Positions 46,810 to 53,886 of a stretch of 53,886 nucleotides of DNA are shown here, piece by piece (within the stretch, counting starts at the first letter, position 1; each line of letters opens with the position of its first letter). The position numbers were made by a program, and so were the translations under genes. The stretch comes from Helochares maculicollis (lineage: Eukaryota > Arthropoda > Insecta > Coleoptera > Hydrophilidae): assembly GCA_033557835.1 (NCBI GenBank), contig JAWQRO010000126.1, forward strand, positions 1 to 53,886. Reading direction: 5' to 3'. The notes below the pieces were generated by a model. It saw nothing but the letters and a program-made list of their open reading frames with translations. It did not search any database and had not been told where the DNA came from.

Positions 46810-48088
46810 TTAGGTTGGCAACTAAGTAATTGCCGATTTCCCAAATTCGTAGTTTAAGCAGTTTTTAAGCACATATTCTGGTCATAACATGTTCAAGGTC
46901 ATTTGACATGTTGCTGAGATGAGTTTTGTTAAGCATTCAGTAGTGAATTTGGACTTATTCAGTAAACAGTGAGTGTTTGCGATAAAATAAAACATGCGAA
47001 AAGAAAACGAGCACTATCGTCAAATTTTCCTTATTATTTTCGTAAAGAATAAAACGCATCTCAGGCTTACAAAATGCTATGTTCTGTTTATGGTGCTAAA
47101 GTCTTAAAAGAACGACCGTATCGAAATTGGTTTGCGAAATTTCGTTCTGGTGATAATTCACTGAAAGACAACAAGCGCCCTGGGCGCGCGATTGAAGTTG
47201 ATGATAATCTAATCAAATCAATAATCTCTACCAATTGTCAGAGTCCAACGTGTGAGATTGTAGCGGAGCTAAATGTATCACGTACAGGCATAGAAAAGCA
47301 TTTACAACAGCCTGGTTTCGTAAAAAGCTGGTTATCTGGGCTCCTCATGAACTTAAACAAATTCACTTGGAGAAACGCATCAACACCTGCGATATGTTTT
47401 TTAATCGCAACGAACATGAACCATTTTTAAAAAGAATTATTATTGGTGTTGAGAAGTGGGCTGTGTATACCAACATCACTAGAAAACGATCATGGAGTCA
47501 ATCAAATGACCCACCTTATAAAGCATCAAAGCCAGATATTCCCCAAAGAAAGGCATTGTTATCAGTTTGGTGGGATTATAAAGGTCTATTTTGAACTCCT
47601 ACCTCGCAACCAGACGATTAATTCTGAAGTTTATATTCATGAACTAACCAAACTGGATGCTGCAATCAAGAAAAATCGTCCGGAATTGCAAATCGCAAAG
47701 GAATTGTGTTCCATCATGATAACGCTAGACCCCACACATTTTTGGTCACTTGCCAAAAATTGTTACAGCTTGGTTTGGATGTGTTATCACACCCACCATA
47801 TAGTCCTGACATAGCACCATCAGATTAATATTTGTTTGGAAATTTACAGAGCTTTCTGCAAGAAAAGACACTCAATAATAATTATGAAGTAAAACAGCAG
47901 TTAGCAGAACTTTTTGCCAATAAAAACTCACAGAGTTATGAACTTGGTATTATGATGCTGCCTGAGAAGTGGAAAAAGGTTATTGAAAATAGTGGACAAT
48001 GCATTCGTAATTAGAGCTATTTTGGCGAGTAAAAATAAAATGTTATATTTTCCTTAAGAAAACGGCAATTATTTAGTTGCCAACCTTA
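46810..48088 (+). mobile_element. Full-length dead mariner element with intact ends
   Basis: The left end TTAGGTTGGCAACTAAGTAA starts at 46810. The right end, read on the other strand, is TAAGGTTGGCAACTAAATAA and ends at 48088. TA flanks both ends (46808-46809 and 48089-48090), the mariner target duplication. The length is 1279 bp. This end sequence is typical of irritans/mellifera-group mariners in insects. Confidence 0.92.
46994..48014 (+). pseudogene. Mariner transposase pseudogene
   Basis: Starts at the ATG at 46994 (MRKENEHYRQIF) and ends at the TAG at 48012-48014. At least four frameshifts break it: after HLRL near 47070, in the GFVK region near 47320, after LLSVWWDYKG near 47585, and within the HDNARPH block near 47725. 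A TAA lies directly after PDIAPSD. The first catalytic Asp is changed (GDEKW reads GVEKW); the second and third Asp codons remain but in different frames. The C-terminus LPEKWKKVIENSGQ is conserved. Confidence 0.9.
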
Positions 48089-48090
48089 TA

Positions 48091-50400
48091 TTTATTTTAT
48101 TTTGGAAACATTTGGAGTGCCACCTCTCAAAATTTCTGCTCATATGAATGTATAAACATAAAAGTAGGTTTATATAATTATATAATAACTCCGTATGTAA
48201 AACTTGTAAATCAACCAAAAATATTGCCATTTTTATGTTTTATTCCTGCATCGCTGGCATTCTATTCTAAAGCTATAAATACATTGATTATGTATATGTA
48301 TATGTATATGAAAATTACTTCTACGAAATCTGTAAGATAGATTATATTGTATTGCATCATATAAAAGATTTCATAAAATTTTTATAAGGTTTATTCCTTT
48401 GCAAGCAATGGATGCCTTATAACTATTGTCTTTTCTTTAGTGGTACTCATCTAGTCGCAAGTGTTTTCACGTAGCAGTACATTGTGAAATTTTGCCCAAT
48501 GGAGTTCATAAATTGATTGGATGCCTACTTTTTCGCAGTATTCACATTTACACGGGGCGAATACATTTTTGCTTCTTTGACAATCTGAACTCTTATTGAG
48601 CAGAAGAGATTAATGAGCCCCCATCGCCATCGAAGCAAAACTTTAATTTTGAACGTTTATACTCTTTTTTTCCCATGTTTTGCTGGTGATGAAGTATGGT
48701 TACTTTTCTAAAAAAAGATCTAAATTAGCAGTGAAATGATTCGTTAATTCTAAAAATGTAAAAAACCTCATAAGCTTTGCTTACTCGCAAAGTAGGAATG
48801 GATGCGTTTAAAGAAAATATCATTTCAAAACGCAATAAAAATGTTAAATAGCCTCAGTTTACAGTTATTTCCTTAAAGCATCTCTATTTTGGGAAGTTTC
48901 CTGTATCCTTAATTTACCCTGGATTTCCAATTATATAAACTTTTTGAGATCATAGGAGTTAAAGTACTGTTATAAGAGTCTAAGAACTGATGTTTTCAAA
49001 AAATACAAATCTATGATCTACAAAATATATATGTAGTATATTCAGGTTGTATATTAATTAGTAATTATAAGTAGTAAACGGAATGTAAATAAAATTGTAA
49101 ATAGCCCATTTTGACTGTATTTCTGCCATTTAATTTACTATAAAAAAACCTCAGTATAACAAAATGAAGAATCAAGAATTTAAGAAACCTCGCTCATTCG
49201 TAAAGTGAAGAAATTAGGTTTAAAAATTTAATTGCATAACGTAATAAAAACAGTTTTGATTTTGGAGTTTTTTTAGATTGATTGGCAACAAATTTTAATG
49301 TCTAATTTTTGCATTTGTTAACTTACTTTTTACTTCACTGCACTGGCTACATTTTATGATTTCAGCTCAAACGGTCTGAAGACAATCGGGTTTATAAAAG
49401 TACATACTTGGTATGATAAAAATTGACTTAGAGACCTTTATGACTACAATTCGTTATCGTAACTAAATATTATACAGTAATTTGGTGATGTAAAAAGTTT
49501 CGAAGGAAGATTTTCGAAAAATGCTGCTCTTCAATTTTCATTCATATAATCGTTCCGACGACCAATTAATTAAATAGCTCATGAGATGTTTAGAAAATGA
49601 AGTGTCTTAAATCTATGTTAATTTTGAATAGCAGCGTTCATTCATTTTCAATGTTCTACACGACATTTCCATTTACAGAGTAAAAACCAATGTCAGCTTG
49701 TCAAAGCTACAATGTTAATTCAATTTATGGTGAACTTATCGTTTTCATATAGATAACATTAATCTACTTCCGTGCATATAAGGGAAACTTTAACTAACGG
49801 AAGTGAGGGTTGAAGCCGTTTTGTAGCTACGCGAACAGTGTTTGGAGTTTTATAAAATATATGCACAGATCCATGGAAAGACAAAATAGGCAAGCCGCAT
49901 GTGGTACACGAACTATATGAATAGGGCACAGATAATGAACAGGTATGCAATGACAGTTGGACGAAAACCTCAAACAAAAGGCTCCAAGGCAATTTAAAGT
50001 CAATGCGTTTGGAATTTACAATTGTAAGGATAACTACCTGTAAATTTTAAGAATGGACGTTAAACGTACCTGACATGAGCGTGGAACCCTAATTTCAGTG
50101 CACCCAGAACTGAGTGACTGCTATGAAATAAGTTGCTTGGTTGAAGAGTTCGGGAAGTTAACGAGCATTTTCTCGCTGTTTTTTGAAGTTTTGTCGGTTG
50201 GCTGAGCAAGAAATATTTTTCTGGCGTATTCTGAAGTGTGCGAAATGCGATATTGCAATCCTGGGGATTTTAATGCCTTCATTCAAGAGCATTGCACTGG
50301 AATGAGCAAGTAAACACAAGGAGGCATTCATCAGCAGTAAGGCTTAAAATATCATCAATTTAATTCTCCACTAAATAAAAATACCCTCAAGAGCGAAATG
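48091..50400. other. Long stretch without recognised genes
   Basis: AT-rich. It contains a TATATG microsatellite at 48289-48310. Two weakly similar blocks, near 48760-48850 and 49180-49255, share AACCTC, CGCAAAGT/CGTAAAGT and AACG(C/T)AATAAAAA and may be an old duplication. No coding signature was found. Confidence 0.4.
48289..48310. repeat. TATATG microsatellite
   Basis: Three to four tandem copies of a TATATG/TATG unit. Confidence 0.8.
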
Positions 50401-50414
50401 CTGATAACGCTCCG

Positions 50415-50758
50415 TTATAAAACAGTTTGTTGGCGGTGTGGTGTGTAAACCCGGCCGGGCTGGAAGAACTCGTTCTCTTATATCCATTGGTGTCCGTCAG
50501 CAAGCACGTTGGCTACTGGTAACGAGTTCCTGAACTTAGCAACTAACTCAGCGGTATAACCACGCTTCGTGATTCGCGGATGTGCTTGTGCGTTAACTTT
50601 GTGGACAACTATAAATTTTTAGCGGGCCTTCCAACTTATTTAGGGATAAATATTAAAAATTTACGTGAAGTTTTACGTGTGATTGTGTATGGTCAACTGT
50701 TTTGGACGGTACGTGAAATTAGAAAGTAAAGAGATTCCCACCTGCGACCGTGTATCAG
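50415..50758 (+). promoter_or_regulatory. Possible promoter and non-coding first exon of the neprilysin-like gene
   Basis: A GC-richer island follows a TTATAAAAC (TATA-like) sequence at about 50415. It ends in a strong donor, ATCAG|GTAGGT, at 50758/50759. It has no long frame, as expected of a 5' UTR exon. Its link to the peptidase exon 1.3 kb downstream, where an acceptor-like TTCCTCAATAATGCAG ends at 52022, is inferred from position only. Confidence 0.35.
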
Positions 50759-52022
50759 GTAGGTTTGTTTGGTTTTTAATTATGCCCTCCCCTCTCCTTT
50801 CCTTTTTTTGTTTACCTTAAGTTGTCAGGCTAAGTGTTAACTCCAGATTCGATGGATTTACTCGGCTTGCTTGGTATGAGGAAAACGTAGAAATTTTTAA
50901 GATGGTACTTACATAACAATATGTTTTTTGTATACAAATGACCCTGGTGGAAGATATCTGATATGGAGAATAAAGTTACCGTTACCTACCGGAATATGTT
51001 ACTGTTGCAACAACTGATATTTAAATATGTTCGTATCGTGAATTTACTTATAATTAGTTAACGAACAAAATAACGTATTGGAATTATGATACAATATTTA
51101 AACATGCATAGAACATACAAGTAATGTAAATATTTAATTCGTTCGTTGCAGTAAACACGTGGTTTGTACGTATATGAAGTGCAACATGCGCATAAGAACC
51201 ACCAGGATTATGCACTTCATTATCAACGAATTTCATAACGTAAATGTTGGAATATTAATACATTGTTCGGTGGGATTTTCCTAGACAAGGTTTATTGGCT
51301 GAATTTCACTAGAAAAGCGCACGGAACCAAAAGTGGAATCAACATTTCAACAAAACCATCTTACGACTAACGCATAAACTCATAAAATTATCAATGGCAA
51401 CGAAATTTCTTATATTCATCTTCAACTAAGATTAACATATTTAATTAACAAAAGCACATTATGTGATATCTCCCATGTGACCATATTGTAAGCACATGTA
51501 CTCATATGAACAACAATCGTATTTGCCAGTAAGATGCGAGATTGAACTGCATAACCACAAAATATGTGACACTAAAGTCGAAGTGCGCAGATTATATCTC
51601 GACTCTAAATATACAAACCAAATTAGAACTTACTCGTTATCTAATTAGACAAATTTCCAGAATATTACACCTGCAAATGGCATATTTCTATATAACGTAT
51701 GTATGCACCTATAAATAGACACCGGTTTTCATACCGATTACATATTAAGCTAATTCCTATAAAGATTCTGCTCTCTTCAATTTACCTGGCCTACATTATA
51801 AAAACAAGACCGACGACTGATCGTTTTATATATATAATTGATATATTTATTTATTCGTTTCAGAGCCACTCAATAGAAACACATTCAGAAAGGTCGAGAG
51901 GTGTTTAGCGACTGAAAATTAACGAATCTCGTGTTGGTTCCCTTGACGCCGAATTTTAAACCATTGTGCGCCTAGCTTAAGTGACAAGATTTAATCTAGT
52001 GAGTTTTTCCTCAATAATGCAG
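50759..52022 (+). other. Putative 5' UTR intron of the neprilysin-like gene
   Basis: AT-rich and without recognisable features. It would be removed if the donor at 50759 pairs with the acceptor ending at 52022. Confidence 0.3.
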
Positions 52023-52085
52023 GAAAGGTAATGTTTGGATAGCCATAAAGTGATTCGTGATTGTGCGGGTAACATTGACGGTGAT

Positions 52086-52400
52086 ATGGCTGATGTGGAG
52101 AAAAACCCTGTTAAAGAACACAAAAACGGAACGGACACGAAACCGGTGGAACCGTCCGAAAGCGACCCTTGCATCGAACAAAAAGAGCAAAAGAAACACT
52201 TGTGGCACACAACCGAGGAAAAACTGCGAAAAAGGTCGGGGTTGTCAAAAAACGGACTTTACATTGCCCTGGGAGTGTTTGCGTTACTCTTAATTTTATT
52301 TGTCGTTGTCGTTGCACTTGCTTCATGTTGGCCAAGCACTCCACACCACCAACAGTTTCCTGTATGCGAAGATTCTGCTTGTTTACGAGCATCGGCACAG
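52086..52400 (+). CDS. Neprilysin-like M13 metallopeptidase, first coding exon (3' partial)
   Basis: 105 codons from the ATG at 52086 to a phase 0 donor CAG|GTGTGT. A charged cytoplasmic head of about 56 residues (MADVEKNPVKEHK...) precedes one hydrophobic helix (57-79, GLYIALGVFALLLILFVVVV). It is followed by CWPSTPHHQQFPVCEDSACLRASAQ-type sequence, whose C-x(4)-C-x-R/K-A start is where the M13 ectodomain begins. This is a type II membrane protein. Neprilysins cleave small peptides outside the cell with a zinc HExxH site; that part lies beyond the window. The start is the first in-frame ATG; the frame is open upstream only with non-ATG codons. Which of the many insect paralogues it is cannot be told. 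Confidence 0.75.
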
Positions 52401-53493
52401 GTGTGTATCATAAAGTATTTTGTTTTTAGGTATTTCAAGACTACACTTACGTTTAGAACAAAGAGTATGCAACTGAAATCAGTATTGCATTAATTTGCGA
52501 TTTTGCAAATATCGAGCTCGATTTGTTTCGCTTTGAAAATCAAATAGTAGCTTTAAATTTCATACCGTTGTTATGAGCATGGAAACAATAATTTTACCAG
52601 CATACTAAAGCAGCATATTTTTAACTTTTCGCTGAATTTTGTGTGCAAAATTTAATTAATCCATGTTCCATGTTTTGGCGAATAATGAAATGGCCGTAAT
52701 GGTTGGCATTTACCGCTGTTTTCCAGCGTATCCATTATAAATTACCTTCAAAATTTATCTTCGCCGGATGTGTTGTTGTATTTAATTGCCATTTAGAAAC
52801 AATAGAGTGACATATGTAGATGTATAATGATATTACGCCGTTAAAATTGGCACAATGCAGGCACGTTTACGTGAAATATGCAAAAAGCTCGGCAGGTGAA
52901 TGATAGATTGAAAAGATAAAAAGGAAATCAATCAATGAATCGATCCGTGAAGTATAAATGTTTTACAGCACGAGAGTAACTACCTTCTGTGCACCATGAA
53001 CGACCTTTGTCGATTCTCTCATTGAAGCAGGATTATGATGTAGACAACTTTAAGTTAGTAATAAACATTGTAAATTTAATAATTTTCAAAACTATTACAG
53101 AAAGATATATGCTCATAATTGTAATCTTAGTATAAAAGCAACATTTGAGTAGTTTCTTAGTCTAAATCATGTTATTTGAATGTCACACGTTTTTGCCTAG
53201 CAAAATATCTGGATAGAAATTTCATACTACTCATGCGTGGCCAAATAAAATTAGATGCAGTAATTTAAACAATGTGCCAATTTGTATTCCCATGGAAAAT
53301 ACCTAAAATCCAGATTTCTCGTTTTGCACTTAGCATTTTTGTTAACGCTATGTTATCAATCCTAGCAAACAGTTGCTAATAATATTTTAAGTGCTAGCAT
53401 TTGCGTTATATGCTTTTAACTAACTTTCCTTTTGTGTATTCCTCTTTGAAAATAATAGACTATAATTAAAATATACAGCAAATGGATCATCCG
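52401..53493 (+). other. Intron after the neprilysin-like exon
   Basis: AT-rich; no second exon or other feature was recognised before the window end. Confidence 0.5.
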
Positions 53494-53700
53494 ATCATGA
53501 AACCTTAACATTTTGATGAGTCTCTTTGTTATCAATTAATTTTGATTAATTTTTGTACGTGGTGGATGTGTATGAAAACAAAATAGTGTCCATACTGTTT
53601 GAGTTGGAGTGATATAATTTTGCATACAACTATTGTCACAAAACCATAGTTAACTATTTTGAATTGCAGAACGATATTTAACTAAAACAGTTGTGAAAAT
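53494..53700. repeat. Dispersed repeat R, old diverged copy
   Basis: GATCATGAAAC, AACATTTTGATGAGTCTC, GGATGTGTATG, TGTTTGAG(T)TGGAG and CAACTATTGTCACAAAA appear in the same order and spacing as the 5' half of R at 21255 and 33470. Similarity is weak but collinear over about 200 bp. Confidence 0.5.
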
Positions 53701-53886
53701 TTCCAAACTCATCGTTAAACTTGAGTTATTAAGAATTATACTTACAAATCTATTTAACCTACTCCTTTAAATACAAGCTTTTATACGTAGCTTATCATCA
53801 CATTTCAAATAGCAGCTGCATACAATTTTTTATCTACCTTCTTGTACCCTTGATAGCGTAGTTATATTTATACTAAATGTAAGAAG

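Noticed and set aside
1..53886. CRISPR arrays, tRNA or rRNA genes, bacterial operons
   Set aside because: None seen: repeats are long and dispersed, no tRNA-like A and B boxes were noticed, and the genes are split by introns.

Overview
This is AT-rich nuclear DNA from an insect. The genes have GT-AG introns, and five recognisable gene loci match insect or animal families: furrowed (fw), an SLC16-type monocarboxylate transporter, the NDP kinase awd, the O-GlcNAc transferase gene Ogt (super sex combs), and the first coding exon of an M13 (neprilysin-like) peptidase. The mobile elements (mariner, RTE-like and other non-LTR fragments) are also typical of insects. I cannot fix the order; a beetle is a guess. 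Nothing bacterial, no tRNA or rRNA, and no CRISPR array was seen.

Layout. 1-2277 is a graveyard of mobile elements: a mariner 3' end, a non-LTR reverse transcriptase fragment, and a near-complete but dead mariner with recognisable inverted repeats. 3424-15301 (+) holds 15 exons of furrowed: F-type lectin domain, C-type lectin domain, ten sushi domains, one membrane span and a tyrosine-rich tail. The signal-peptide exon is not in view. One of its introns carries an antisense RTE-like fragment; another carries an antisense 190-codon ORF with its own polyadenylation signal, the best candidate here for an undescribed gene. 16456-19415 (-) is a complete three-exon monocarboxylate-transporter-like gene, tail to tail with furrowed; its second and first exons had to be assembled by splicing. 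22872-23419 (-) is awd in two coding exons. 24112-45104 (+) is a complete seven-exon Ogt; awd and Ogt are head to head across about 0.7 kb holding a perfect 10-bp CRE-type palindrome.

The 14-kb Ogt intron (28548-42615) is the most structured non-coding region. It has a duplicated segment (A-B), one copy of which was split by a dispersed repeat called R here, followed by a less AT-rich stretch and a four-unit tandem array with a period of about 237 bp. Copies of R also lie at 21220-22125 and, very diverged, at 53494-53700. Past Ogt lies a second dead full-length mariner (46810-48088) with intact ends, then a long stretch without recognised genes, a possible promoter and 5' exon near 50.4-50.76 kb, and the neprilysin-like exon at 52086-52400.

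I found no clear new multi-gene system. The genes are ordinary, functionally unrelated neighbours: cell adhesion and planar polarity (fw), solute transport, nucleotide metabolism (awd), nuclear and cytoplasmic glycosylation (Ogt), and peptide turnover (neprilysin). The items most worth a second look are the nested ORF in furrowed, the reconstructed repeat history inside Ogt, an upstream ORF overlapping the transporter start codon, the uncertain Ogt start, and an orphan TATA box with a first-exon-like ORF inside the transporter intron.
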